NCBI RefSeq assembly: GCF_023284005.1
Contig: NZ_JAKIKS010000018.1
Location: forward strand, 1-61,330
Direction of reading: 5' to 3'
DNA length: 61,330 nt
From: Shewanella surugensis
Lineage (GTDB): Bacteria; Pseudomonadota; Gammaproteobacteria; Enterobacterales; Shewanellaceae
Below the pieces are notes generated by a model. It was not told the DNA's origin. It made no database searches and saw only the letters and a program-made list of their open reading frames with translations. This document shows, one piece after another, positions 17,506-25,568 of this stretch; position 1 is the stretch's first letter, and the number at the start of each line of letters is the position of its first letter. Both the position numbers and the translations under genes were made by a program.

Positions 17506-18876
17506 TTATGCTGCGCCGGCTAATCTTGCTGGTTGATTGTAATTAGCAGAAACTAATGCGCTGGCTAGTAGTGGTGGGACAGCATTACCGCATCTGGCGA
17601 CTTGCTTTGCTTTTGAATACTTTTTACCCGTGTGATCTTTATCGATGATGTAATCACTGGGGAAGGATGAAGCGGCAAACAGTTCATGGGGTTCTAGCAT
17701 TCGCAGGCCGATATCAACGATCTGATAATTCTCTCCTTTGATTGTCACAAGCCCGAAACAATCACCCGTTCTTACCGTGTGTAGTGGCTCATTTATTTTC
17801 TGGCCCGTGCCAGTGCCATAATATTTAATCAAAAAGGCGCGAACTTCTCCAAGATGCAAGCCGCCTGCAGTGATTGTGTGAACCGGCTCATTGGTTGGAA
17901 AACCGATATTAGTGCCACGCAGTTTTATCATCGAGCTAGTGACTAAGGCAAAGTGACCACCTTTGACTTGAGCGCAAATTGTTCTTAACGGCTCATTGGC
18001 TGACATATTGCGCTGGTTTGACGCGTTAGCAAATTCGGTAATGAAAGGAATAATGGTTGCTTCACCTGGCGCAATGAAAGGCTCGTCGGCATCGATGATA
18101 AACTTTTGAATACCTCTCGCAATTCGTTGCATTGTTTTTTCTGCAAGTGGGCGTGAGCGATTGAAAATTGATTTACAGGGGATAGACCAGTCGATGATAT
18201 CCGCTGCGGTTTTCCATGGCTTTAATTGTTTTTTATTAAAGGTAAGGCTATTGGGGTTGCCGTGGGTTGGCGTTGGCCAGTTGATGGGCAGGCCATCACG
18301 CCTAGCAACAAGGAAAAACCGTTTTCTAATCGTCGGGCAACCATAATCGCTTGCTGTTAGTAAGCGCCACTCAACTTTATAGCCATGTTGCCTTAATTGG
18401 TGGACAAAACTTCTAAATATTTTTCCTTTGCGCTTTTGACAAAGTTTGCCGTTCACCAATGGCCCCCAAGTAACAAATTCTTCGACATTTTCTAGCATGA
18501 TAATTCGAGGTTTAACTAACGCTGCCCATTTTATTGCTACCCACGCCAATCCCCTGATTTTTTTATTAAGTGGTTTCCCTCCGGCAGCTTTTGAAAAATG
18601 CTTACAGTCAGGGCTAAACCAAGCAAGGCCCACAGGACGACCTGCGCAAGCCGTAATGGGGTTAACATCCCATGTCGATTCACAATAATGCGTTGTTAGT
18701 GGGTGATTGGTTGAATGCATAGCAATAGCATCGACATCATGATTAATCGCAATATCAACATGACGACCCGTTGACATTTCAATGCCCGTTGATGCACCGC
18801 CACCACCCGCATAATTATCGACAATAAGTTCGTGTTGTTCTAAATTAAACGAAAATTGATTAGGGCCTCTATACAT
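17506..18876 (-). CDS. dcm: Phage C5-cytosine DNA methyltransferase
   Basis: 456 aa. Motif I DNYAGGGGASTG, motif IV FSPDCKHFSKA (the catalytic Cys kept, the usual PPC changed to SPDC), motif VI ENVEEF, motif VIII RKRFFLVARR and motif X GNAVPPLLASAL are all present. It should methylate cytosine in a short target, defending phage DNA from host restriction. It is part of the early leftward operon. The upstream 46-aa gene overlaps its ATG (TAATG), so translation is coupled. Confidence 0.92.
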   Translation of the reverse strand: MYRGPNQFSFNLEQHELIVDNYAGGGGASTGIEMSTGRHVDIAINHDVDAIAMHSTNHPLTTHYCESTWDVNPITACAGRPVGLAWFSPDCKHFSKAAGGKPLNKKIRGLAWVAIKWAALVKPRIIMLENVEEFVTWGPLVNGKLCQKRKGKIFRSFVHQLRQHGYKVEWRLLTASDYGCPTIRKRFFLVARRDGLPINWPTPTHGNPNSLTFNKKQLKPWKTAADIIDWSIPCKSIFNRSRPLAEKTMQRIARGIQKFIIDADEPFIAPGEATIIPFITEFANASNQRNMSANEPLRTICAQVKGGHFALVTSSMIKLRGTNIGFPTNEPVHTITAGGLHLGEVRAFLIKYYGTGTGQKINEPLHTVRTGDCFGLVTIKGENYQIVDIGLRMLEPHELFAASSFPSDYIIDKDHTGKKYSKAKQVARCGNAVPPLLASALVSANYNQPARLAGAA

Positions 18877-19016
18877 TATTCATCTTCCTTGTCTGCGCTT
18901 TTCATTTGCCAACACGCTGAAGCATTAACGTCTAACCATGCTATGGCCTGTTCTCGATTTATTTTGTCGCTGTTGGCGATGACATACTCGATCAATTCTT
19001 CGGCGTAGGCAGTCAC
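18876..19016 (-). CDS. Small coupled phage protein, 46 aa
   Basis: GTG at 19016 directly follows the stop of the PapB-like gene, with AAGGTCAG as SD. The stop overlaps the dcm start. The peptide (VTAYAEELIEYVIANSDKIN ... ) is acidic and helical. The close packing on both sides is the main evidence that it is real. No family recognised. Confidence 0.6.
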   Translation of the reverse strand: MTAYAEELIEYVIANSDKINREQAIAWLDVNASACWQMKSADKEDE

Positions 19017-19289
19017 TTAACTGACCTTTTTTGTGAGTCGTTCTGGAAAACCTGCCCAGTCGAGTTCTTTAATTTGTTCAACAATCCGAGCTACTTTGTT
19101 TAATGTGCGCATTGCACGGCGTAAATTGCTGGTATCGATACCGTTGGCACCTGCTGCTGAACCAATACCAAAGCCACGAACATAATGATCAACCAAGGCG
19201 CTTTTTATCGCGTCAGACTCAATGTCAGTTAGTAACAAGAGATATTGAAGGCGCCGACAATCTTCGCCGCCTTGGATGAGCATGTTCAT
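19017..19289 (-). CDS. PapB-like HTH protein
   Basis: ~90 aa. LLLLTDIESDAIKSALVDHYVRG then a turn and GANGIDTSNLRRAMRTLNKV match the PapB/FocB adhesin-regulator helix-turn-helix pattern (PF03333), which oligomerises on DNA. In phages such proteins sit in early operons with unknown targets. The start is set at ATG 19289. An upstream in-frame GTG at 19301 overlapping the previous gene is also possible. Confidence 0.6.
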   Translation of the reverse strand: MNMLIQGGEDCRRLQYLLLLTDIESDAIKSALVDHYVRGFGIGSAAGANGIDTSNLRRAMRTLNKVARIVEQIKELDWAGFPERLTKKVS

Positions 19290-19291
19290 GA

Positions 19292-19981
19292 TTAATCGCA
19301 CCCTACGTAGATTGCTTCATCATAAATATCGTTAAGGCGGTGGATTTTGGTTTGTTTGCAGTAAAGCTTGTAGAAGTAGCCTGCTAATCCCATTGCGTGG
19401 GTTGCATTGCCGATACCTGAGCTGATAACCCTGTCATCTTCATTAATATAACCAATGTGATAAACGTTATTTTCTTCACCGTGGTTGTAGAAGCTAATCT
19501 TTATACTGTTTGAATCATATTCAGGATGCTTTAGCGTCATATAGATCGCGTTATCGCTTTCTCTCCATTCAATATCAATTTCGTCTTTCCCTTCAGAATG
19601 AGCAGCTTCTTCCCAATATTTTTTGGTTTCATCTATCAGTACCTGTACATCGATAGCATCTGGTACAGGTTTAAGCTCTTCTTTTAATAATGCATCAATG
19701 TTGCTTGCTGCTTCTTTACTTAAAACTTCACTGTATTTCTCGACGACTAATTGACTGACGAAATGGTTGTATTCAGGAAATGAGACTCGATTAAGGCTAG
19801 TTCCAATTGATTTCTCAATCGATTCTTTTAATGCTTTACCGAACGAGCTATAACTCTTCATCGCATCATTGACTGTTTCAGCGAGTAAGCTTTCTAGCTT
19901 ATTTTCGATTAGTTGTTCGATGGTGCCATCTTCAACCATGTTACCGATTTTATTGGTGACGATATCGTGTAGTTCTTTCAT
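19292..19981 (-). CDS. Phage early protein of unknown function, 229 aa
   Basis: The acidic N-terminal half is predicted helical with a coiled-coil tendency (NKLESLLAETVNDAMKSY, LVVEKYSEVLSKEAASNI). The C-terminal half looks alpha/beta (NAIYMTLKHPEYDSNSIKIS ... NVYHIGYINEDD). Its ATG overlaps the upstream gene's stop by one base. Position in the operon suggests recombination, anti-restriction or host takeover, but nothing specific can be claimed. Confidence 0.75.
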   Translation of the reverse strand: MKELHDIVTNKIGNMVEDGTIEQLIENKLESLLAETVNDAMKSYSSFGKALKESIEKSIGTSLNRVSFPEYNHFVSQLVVEKYSEVLSKEAASNIDALLKEELKPVPDAIDVQVLIDETKKYWEEAAHSEGKDEIDIEWRESDNAIYMTLKHPEYDSNSIKISFYNHGEENNVYHIGYINEDDRVISSGIGNATHAMGLAGYFYKLYCKQTKIHRLNDIYDEAIYVGCD

Positions 19982-20340
19982 TATGCTGCTCCTTGTTCGT
20001 TAAGCTTGGGTAGTTGAGTTTTGGTAAGTTCTGATTTAATTCTGTTGATGCAACATAAATGGGAAGGAACGGCTTGAAGGCTGTTTGCTAAAAAGCTTTC
20101 TGCGCTGATATTACTTTCATGTGCGTCAAACACAGCATCTAGCAAACTTTGGACTGACAATGCGTTTTTCATTGCGTTGAAACAATCAAGCGGGTTTTCA
20201 GTTTCGAGCGACTTTAAAACGGCAGCTTGGGCAGTTGCTAGCTGATTATTGAGTAAGGTTGCATATTGAATATGCAGCGCCGCCTGATTGACTAAAACGT
20301 CATATTCAAGTTGGGTATTATTTAGGGTATTAGCACTCAA
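19981..20340 (-). CDS. Phage early protein of unknown function, 119 aa
   Basis: All-helical composition (Ala/Leu/Asn-rich). The start is a TTG at 20340 with a strong SD, AAAGGAG, at 7-nt spacing, and it overlaps the stop of the preceding gene (TTGA). Such overlap with a rare start codon suggests coupled, low-level translation. No domain recognised. Confidence 0.65.
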   Translation of the reverse strand: MSANTLNNTQLEYDVLVNQAALHIQYATLLNNQLATAQAAVLKSLETENPLDCFNAMKNALSVQSLLDAVFDAHESNISAESFLANSLQAVPSHLCCINRIKSELTKTQLPKLNEQGAA

Positions 20341-20681
20341 AGTATTTCTCCTTTGTATACGGTCATTGCCATTGCAGGCTTTTTTGTTTTTGGGTTAGTT
20401 TTCCCAGTAGGTTTACGATAACGAATGGTTAAATCGCGGCACTCAACTTGCTGCTGAACGAGTTTTAAAAACTCTTTGGCACGAGTAGGTGATGATAGCG
20501 AGTAACTCAACTTGACAGGTTTCATTGATTTATAGAGATTTTGTGTCAAGTCATCGACTTTTTTCTCATACTGCTCTTGTGTGAGCTGGATCATGTTTTT
20601 GCCAAATCCTTCAACTAACGTGCACTTTTTTAGCGCTGTTTTTTTCGCGACATCTCGTGTGACACCAAAGACTAAAAACAT
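20337..20681 (-). CDS. Phage early protein of unknown function, ~114 aa
   Basis: Basic protein with Lys-rich segments (TRDVAKKTALKKCTLVEGFG, RYRKPTGKTNPKTKKP). The start is placed at ATG 20681, 6 nt from AAAGGAA. An ATG two codons upstream is too close to the SD. The C-terminus overlaps the next gene. Charge suggests nucleic-acid contact. Unrecognised. Confidence 0.6.
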   Translation of the reverse strand: MFLVFGVTRDVAKKTALKKCTLVEGFGKNMIQLTQEQYEKKVDDLTQNLYKSMKPVKLSYSLSSPTRAKEFLKLVQQQVECRDLTIRYRKPTGKTNPKTKKPAMAMTVYKGEIL

Positions 20682-20724
20682 AGTCATTTCCTTTGAATAA
20701 CAGCTTTAATAAGACTTAAGTTGA

Positions 20725-20943
20725 TTAGACTTTTGTGCTACTCGCGTGTGACTTTTGCTTGCGTAAATCCCTGCGCATTGCCCGCCACTGCTGAATTAGG
20801 CGCTGGAAACAATGTGACTCATGCGGATAGTCACGCTGTGTCTGTTTCAGGCTGGCTATCATGTGGCTGCAATAGCTGATAGCGGGGGCGTTTGAACGCG
20901 TACTTTGTAACATGCTGATACAACTAGCGTTTTGAGTAGACAT
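20725..20943 (-). CDS. Small phage protein, 72 aa
   Basis: Basic, Ser/Gln/Arg-rich (IQQWRAMRRDLRKQKSH at the C-terminus). It lies between the first gene of the early leftward operon and a basic early gene, same strand. No domain recognised. Confidence 0.5.
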   Translation of the reverse strand: MSTQNASCISMLQSTRSNAPAISYCSHMIASLKQTQRDYPHESHCFQRLIQQWRAMRRDLRKQKSHASSTKV

Positions 20944-20975
20944 AACAAGCTCCGCTTGTTGTGTAAACGTTAACT

Positions 20976-21317
20976 TTATATATTGACTTGATTAGACGAA
21001 TGGACAATATTGTCAATCGCTGTTTTTTTGGAAGTTGTTGTTAACGCGGTTGTTATGCGACTAACATGCAGACGCTTATCTTTAATCTGCAAATTAAAGT
21101 TTTTACCTAACTGGCCGATTTGTTTACAATATGTTTCACGGAACAAGCGGCTAGGGTTAAAGATATCAAGACGCTCTTGCAGCTCATTTAAGCGCTTTTG
21201 AACACGAGGGCAATGCATTGGATTGCCAACGGCCATAAGGCAGGCGAAATGCAGTAAGGCGAGTAATGGAAACTCAGCGCGTTCTTTATTGGTGTGGGGA
21301 CACTTTGTTAAGATCAT
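20976..21317 (-). CDS. First gene of the early leftward operon, ~113 aa
   Basis: Start ATG 21317 chosen because AAAGGAG stands 6 nt before it. An in-frame Met at 21341 lies inside the operator. The protein has a Cys/His pair near the start (CPHTNKE) and a HFACLMAVGNPMHCPRVQKR segment, then a basic C-terminus. It is the first gene transcribed from the leftward early promoter. Function unknown. Confidence 0.65.
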   Translation of the reverse strand: MILTKCPHTNKERAEFPLLALLHFACLMAVGNPMHCPRVQKRLNELQERLDIFNPSRLFRETYCKQIGQLGKNFNLQIKDKRLHVSRITTALTTTSKKTAIDNIVHSSNQVNI

Positions 21318-21334
21318 GTTTGGCTCCTTTGTTG

Positions 21335-21422
21335 GATACATAATGTATCCCTATAACCAAAAGATAGTATAAGTATCTTTTGGTGTCAATACTGTATTTA
21401 CTAAATTGATAGAAATGCTATC
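21335..21422. promoter_or_regulatory. Left operator region (O_L): three 15-bp operators and leftward promoter
   Basis: Three palindromes of form GATA[C/G]-N5-[G/C]TATC: GATACATAATGTATC (21335-21349), GATAGTATAAGTATC (21363-21377, extended to an 11-bp-arm dyad at 21356-21384) and GATAGAAATGCTATC (21408-21422). A minus-strand promoter TTGACA-17-TATCTT (21389-21361) overlaps the middle site. Repressor bound here would silence the early leftward operon. The same motif recurs at 23274-23370. Confidence 0.75.
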
Positions 21423-21477
21423 ATGAGTTTGCGGCGTGAGTTACATTAACTATGTTTTTATAAAAGGAAGAGTTGAT

Positions 21478-21789
21478 ATGATAAGTGGAATATCTAATAA
21501 CCTATATGTTTCTGTTAGTGCTTTTGATAATAAAATTGATGGGGGGGGCAGCGGTGTAGAGCCAGATAGAAAAAGTAATCCCCTTACTAGCAGTGTTGAT
21601 ACAGTTCAAATATCAGAAGAAGCGCGGCGTTTAAATGAGCAATCATTAGGTAATGGTAGCGGAAACGAGCCTCCATTATCTAGCAATAAAGAAGAATCAA
21701 TGTTAACAGTTTCAGAATATAGCATTCTTGGTGAAACATCTCCCCAAGGTAGTGGAAGTGGTGGTGGAGTGGAGCCAGACTCAGTATAA
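21478..21789 (+). CDS. Small Gly/Ser-rich moron protein, ~103 aa
   Basis: Start ATG 21478 follows AAAGGAAGAG. An upstream in-frame GTG at 21436 is less likely. The protein carries two similar Gly-rich acidic blocks (GGGSGVEPD near residue 22 and GSGGGVEPDS at the end) around a polar helix VDTVQISEEARRL. No signal peptide or domain recognised. First of three rightward genes between the left operators and the repressor, where lysogenic-conversion or superinfection-exclusion genes usually lie. AT-rich, unlike the flanking phage genes. Confidence 0.65.
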   Translation: MISGISNNLYVSVSAFDNKIDGGGSGVEPDRKSNPLTSSVDTVQISEEARRLNEQSLGNGSGNEPPLSSNKEESMLTVSEYSILGETSPQGSGSGGGVEPDSV

Positions 21790-21825
21790 AAGTTAATAAT
21801 TATGGATGAAAATTAAGGATTGAAA

Positions 21826-22371
21826 ATGGATGTTTTTTTACTTAAATTGGATTTTGTTTTAATATTGATAGAAATATTTTTATTTTTAACTATTGTTTAT
21901 TACTCTTCACACTCAATTTTAAGTGTTTATCGAGGCGGCGGTAATAAATTAAATGAAATAGAAACATCGATATTTATCACGTCACTTTTAGTTCTTATTT
22001 TTCACACTATAACATCTTATTTATCATCGAAAATATCAGGCCTTGACACTGACACTGACACTATTACTATTAGGATTTATTTTTATTCTTTTCTAGTTTT
22101 AGCTGAGACTTTATGGTTCTTATCTGTAATTTCAATTCATAGAGTAAGTAATTGTCATATAACAAAAATCTCAAGACTTTGCCTCTATCTTTCTCCTTTA
22201 CTCATACTTACTCAATCTCTTAGGGGGGTTGAAAGAGTTTTTTATGATACGAATGAATTGTTGTATTGGTACAAGTTTGTTGTGACTTTTTCTAACATAT
22301 CTACAGTTACTCTCCTTTCTTTATACCCATTATATAAAATCATTGGGTTAATTGAATTTAACGAGGCTTAA
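21826..22371 (+). CDS. Five-segment membrane protein, moron
   Basis: ATG 21826 with SD AAGGA (a TTG two codons upstream is rejected). About five hydrophobic segments: FVLILIEIFLFLTIVYY, IFITSLLVLIFHTITSYL, FYSFLVLAETLWFLSVIS, LYLSPLLILTQ and FVVTFSNISTVTLLSLYP. A DTDTDT tract lies in one loop. An inner-membrane location is expected. It is followed four bases later by another membrane-anchored protein gene. Superinfection exclusion or anti-phage function is inferred from position only. Confidence 0.7.
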   Translation: MDVFLLKLDFVLILIEIFLFLTIVYYSSHSILSVYRGGGNKLNEIETSIFITSLLVLIFHTITSYLSSKISGLDTDTDTITIRIYFYSFLVLAETLWFLSVISIHRVSNCHITKISRLCLYLSPLLILTQSLRGVERVFYDTNELLYWYKFVVTFSNISTVTLLSLYPLYKIIGLIEFNEA

Positions 22372-22374
22372 TAA

Positions 22375-22767
22375 ATGAATTTATTAGTAGCATACGTCTT
22401 ATATTGTATTTTTAGTTTACTTCTAGTTTTATTTTTTTTAAGAAAAGTAAACGTCACAGGTGATACAACTGTCAAAAACAGCGAGGATGTTAATATAAGA
22501 GTAATATACAGTGATAATGAAAAGGACGTTGTGACTTCAAATAATACAGGGGTGATTTTAAAGTTTAGAAAGAAAGTTGAACGTTTTTACTTTGGTGATT
22601 ATAGTCCAGAATTGATTTCTGAACTTGGAAAAATAGCTGTTGATCGTTTAAAAATAGAAGAGGAGGCGTCGTTAGAAAAACAAACAATAGGGCTGAATGA
22701 AATTGACGCAAAACTTATGCTAGCTGGTAAGAAAATCCTACTTACTCAAAATAAAATTACAAATTGA
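22375..22767 (+). CDS. Membrane-anchored protein with cytoplasmic coiled part, moron, 130 aa
   Basis: N-terminal helix LLVAYVLYCIFSLLLVLFFL then a charged, likely cytoplasmic domain with VKNSEDVNIRVIYSDNEKD and a helical C-terminus (DAKLMLAGKKILL). SD GAGG. Translationally close to the five-segment membrane protein. The gene ends 6 bp before the convergent repressor gene. Function unknown. Confidence 0.7.
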   Translation: MNLLVAYVLYCIFSLLLVLFFLRKVNVTGDTTVKNSEDVNIRVIYSDNEKDVVTSNNTGVILKFRKKVERFYFGDYSPELISELGKIAVDRLKIEEEASLEKQTIGLNEIDAKLMLAGKKILLTQNKITN

Positions 22768-22772
22768 ATATG

Positions 22773-23252
22773 TTAGGATATTTTTCTAAAGTCCTCTAAT
22801 TTTATTATAGAAGAAACATCTCCAGTGCGTTCTATTTCATGCAAAACTTCATATACTTGTATAACCCTTGAAAGATCCAGTTTTTCAAGTAACTGAAATA
22901 AGCTTTTTATTTCAGAATCATTCAATTTATCTATTCTAGCTAAGTATTGGAATGATTTAGCGAGAACAGAGTGATCGTTAATGTCTTTATGTTGATCGGT
23001 TGATGTAGGTAATTCATCTGAATCACCTATCAGGTAACTTACAGTCGTCCCTAGCTTTTTAGCTAGTCTTTGAACTTCTTCTATTCGTGCTAGTTGACGA
23101 CCGCTAAACCTATGACCGACCGAACCTCTAGTACCTACATCAAAAACATCTAAAAGATCTTCCTGAGTTATACCTTTAGTTCCCATCATTTCTTCTGCGC
23201 GTATAGCCCACAATGGTTTTGCTTTAGTCATTGCACTCATCTCTGTATACAA
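22773..23252 (-). CDS. Phage repressor, short XRE type
   Basis: ~159 aa. N-terminal HTH (GITQEDLLDVFDVGTRGSVGHRFSGRQLARIEEVQRLAKKLGTTVSYLIG) is XRE/CI-like. The rest is a helical dimerisation region. The LexA-type autoprotease domain is missing, so induction would not use ordinary RecA-stimulated self-cleavage. A TTG at 23252 has the best SD (AAGGATGG). ATG at 23240 is the alternative. It lies between two sets of identical operators, which identifies it as the lysogeny repressor. Confidence 0.8.
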   Translation of the reverse strand: MYTEMSAMTKAKPLWAIRAEEMMGTKGITQEDLLDVFDVGTRGSVGHRFSGRQLARIEEVQRLAKKLGTTVSYLIGDSDELPTSTDQHKDINDHSVLAKSFQYLARIDKLNDSEIKSLFQLLEKLDLSRVIQVYEVLHEIERTGDVSSIIKLEDFRKIS

Positions 23253-23273
23253 AAATCCATCCTTAGTTGTAAT

Positions 23274-23370
23274 GATACATCTAGTATCCTAGCTCATCAA
23301 TGACAATTATGCTACCCACGCGTGATACTAAAACTAGCTTGACTAATTCCAGTGCGATACATATAGTATC
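23274..23370. promoter_or_regulatory. Right operator region (O_R) and early rightward promoter
   Basis: GATACATCTAGTATC (23274-23288), GATACTAAAACTAGC (23324-23338, one mismatch to the dyad) and GATACATATAGTATC (23356-23370) match the left operators. A rightward promoter TTGACT (23339-23344), 17 bp, TATAGT (23362-23367) has its -10 inside the last operator, so repressor or Cro binding would block it. Confidence 0.8.
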
Positions 23371-23395
23371 TTTACGGTTTTAAAAAGGTATTCAT

Positions 23396-23659
23396 ATGGA
23401 GAGGTTTAATTCTTTACATAAGTATTTTTCTAGTTTTAAGGAAAAAGAAAGAAAAAAACAAAGGGAAAGGCTTGCTGTTTTTTTGGGTAAAGAAGAGGTA
23501 ACTATCAGGGCATACGCTAATGGAATTCGTAATATCCCATTTGAGGTTGCATTATCAATAGAAAAATATACCGCTGGTGAAGTTACTGCAAAGCAATTAC
23601 GTCCTGATTTAATAGAAATTTTAAACTACAAACCGACAAAGAGGCTAGTGCATGAGTGA
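23396..23659 (+). CDS. Cro-like / YdaS-type HTH protein
   Basis: 87 aa. RLAVFLGKEEVTIRAYANGIRNIPFEVALSIEKYTAGEVT is a YdaS/Cro-type helix-turn-helix. First gene of the rightward early transcript, 26 bp after the O_R promoter, with SD AAGG. Expected to act as the antirepressor of lysogeny. Confidence 0.85.
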   Translation: MERFNSLHKYFSSFKEKERKKQRERLAVFLGKEEVTIRAYANGIRNIPFEVALSIEKYTAGEVTAKQLRPDLIEILNYKPTKRLVHE

Positions 23660-23852
23660 CTGTGCCGATCGCGCCGCTTCGCAAGAGCAATTGAACTTTA
23701 ATGTTGCCATGGCTAATCGTGTTAACACCCCACCGCTTCCAAAAATTGGCCGCTGTCATAACTGCCATGAGCCTATGGACGAACAACTTTTTTGTGATGC
23801 TGATTGTCGGGATGATTATGAACAAAGGAAAAGGGTGAGCAGACAAAATTAA
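23652..23852 (+). CDS. Small zinc-ribbon protein
   Basis: 66 aa, overlaps the Cro-like gene by 8 bp. A C-x2-C ... C-x3-C arrangement (GRCHNCHEPMDEQLFCDADC) predicts one bound zinc, as in small phage Zn-finger proteins that follow cro or cII. Function unknown. Confidence 0.75.
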   Translation: MSDCADRAASQEQLNFNVAMANRVNTPPLPKIGRCHNCHEPMDEQLFCDADCRDDYEQRKRVSRQN

Positions 23853-23981
23853 CACTAGAAATAAGAAAGCCTGCGTAAGTTTTGGCGACCAGCAGGCTTA
23901 ATAACGCACCTTAGATAAGGCAAATTTATGCTAGCTGAGATTATTTAATTAATCAAGCGGGTTATTTTGCTAAGGAGATAT

Positions 23982-24800
23982 ATGGCGATTTATAAAGCGA
24001 ATATTTCACAAGAGTTTACTGTGATCCCCAATTCAACCATCCAAGATAAAGTGCTCACTTTTGAAGCTCGTGGTTTGTTAAGCTTCATGCTGAGCCTGCC
24101 CGAAAATTGGGGATTTCATACTAAGTGGTTACAAGAGCAGTCTCCTAAGTGCGGCAGGGATAAACTCACTCGTATGTTGACAGAGTTGCAAGGTGCTAAT
24201 TATGTGCGTAAGCAGGTGGTTAGGAACGATAAAGGGCTAATAACAGGGACGGATTGGTTAGTGTATCCCACGCCCGTTATTCAAGACTCATCCGAACAAC
24301 TGAAAACCAGCACCGTACAACTGGAAACCCGTCCGACGGATAAACCGTCCGACGGTGAACCCGCAACTATAAAAGAAACAGATCTACAAAATAAACATTT
24401 AAAAGATATTACACCCGAAAATAATTCAGGCTTGCCTAGCAAAACGAAAAGAGCCAAAAAGACCAAAGCGGATCCGTTGGCTAAGTTTGATTTTAGCAAC
24501 TGGCCTTCAATGCCAAGTGATTTGGTCATGCAAGACTGGATTGCCGTTCGTAAAGCTAGGCGTTCGCCGCTGAATCAAACTGCGATTAATCGTATAACAC
24601 CACATCTAAAAAAGGCCGTTGAAGCGGGATATAGCGTAGAGGACTGCATTGGTACCAGCGCCGCAAGAGGATGGGTTACATTTGAATTTAGCTGGTTACT
24701 TAACGCGAATATCAGGCCTAGTGCTAGACCGGTTCAAGCACCACAAGCTGATGACGACTGGACAAGCCAAGTCTTTGACCCAAATGACCCATTATTTTAA
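23982..24800 (+). CDS. Phage replication initiator-like protein with N-terminal winged helix
   Basis: ~272 aa from ATG 23982 (SD AAGGAGAT). Residues 1-95 (FTVIPNSTIQDKVLTFEARGLLSFMLSLPENW ... RDKLTRMLTELQGANYVRK) form the helix-turn-helix of phage replisome-organiser proteins. A Thr/Lys-rich linker follows, then a C-terminal domain with WIAVRKARRSPLNQTAINRI. It precedes a P-like helicase loader, the lambda O-P order, so it probably binds the phage origin, which may lie inside the gene. Confidence 0.8.
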   Translation: MAIYKANISQEFTVIPNSTIQDKVLTFEARGLLSFMLSLPENWGFHTKWLQEQSPKCGRDKLTRMLTELQGANYVRKQVVRNDKGLITGTDWLVYPTPVIQDSSEQLKTSTVQLETRPTDKPSDGEPATIKETDLQNKHLKDITPENNSGLPSKTKRAKKTKADPLAKFDFSNWPSMPSDLVMQDWIAVRKARRSPLNQTAINRITPHLKKAVEAGYSVEDCIGTSAARGWVTFEFSWLLNANIRPSARPVQAPQADDDWTSQVFDPNDPLF

Positions 24801-24833
24801 TTCACCGTAGGCACTGAACAAGGAGCAATTTTA

Positions 24834-25568
24834 ATGAATAACTCAATGAAAAATTTACATACATTAATGCCAGAGCCTGATTCTAAGTCTGGTGATTTTA
24901 ATGTAGAGCAGACACAAGAATGGGTGTATTCACAAGCGGGTACAACACAACCTCAGCAATCATATCAGCATCATGAAGTGACTAATTATGAGAAAGAACT
25001 GGTCAATAGCGTGTTTGCTAAATTACAGATTTTATTTCCTGTTGCTGGACCTAAAGCCGATCAGGTTGGTGTTCACAAGGTTGAATGGTTAAAGACCTTT
25101 GCAGTGCAAAAAGTGAATAGTGAGCAGCTTGTTCAAATTGGTCTTAACCGAGCTCGCAGTGAACAAGGCGAACGGATTTTTTGGCCTTCACCTAGACAGT
25201 TCTGCAGTTGGTGTTTTAGTGATAACAGCGATGGCTTACCTCGTTTTGATAAGGCGTTTAGAGAAGCGCTTAAATATTATCGACCCGATATAAAACACAA
25301 GCACAAGTGGAGTCATGTTGTTGTGCGTTTAGCGGTTGAAGAAACTGGACAATGGCTATTTGCTAGGGGAACAGAGCAAGCGGTAAGAGATGCGTTTGAG
25401 CGACACTTGATGATTTATTCGAGGCGTTTTAAGGCTGGGGAGGATTTAGCCGCGCCTATTCATGAGGCACTGCCTATGCCAGGTAAAGCCAGCAATGATT
25501 ATATGAAAAATAAGCGCAAGTTGGCCGAGTTTAGAGATAAGTTAAATTTACAATGTAGGAACGGATAA
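24834..25568 (+). CDS. Replication protein P-like helicase loader
   Basis: 244 aa. The segment KLQILFPVAGPK ... EWLKTFAVQ ... RSEQGERIFWPSPRQFCSWC is the phage P family (PF06992 type), which recruits host DnaB to the initiator complex. SD AAGGAG precedes the ATG. Its TAA abuts the start of the second recombinase gene. Confidence 0.8.
   Translation: MNNSMKNLHTLMPEPDSKSGDFNVEQTQEWVYSQAGTTQPQQSYQHHEVTNYEKELVNSVFAKLQILFPVAGPKADQVGVHKVEWLKTFAVQKVNSEQLVQIGLNRARSEQGERIFWPSPRQFCSWCFSDNSDGLPRFDKAFREALKYYRPDIKHKHKWSHVVVRLAVEETGQWLFARGTEQAVRDAFERHLMIYSRRFKAGEDLAAPIHEALPMPGKASNDYMKNKRKLAEFRDKLNLQCRNG

Noticed and set aside
23583..23855. Minus-strand 90-codon frame opposite the Cro-like and zinc-ribbon genes
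   Set aside because: Antisense to two well-supported genes.
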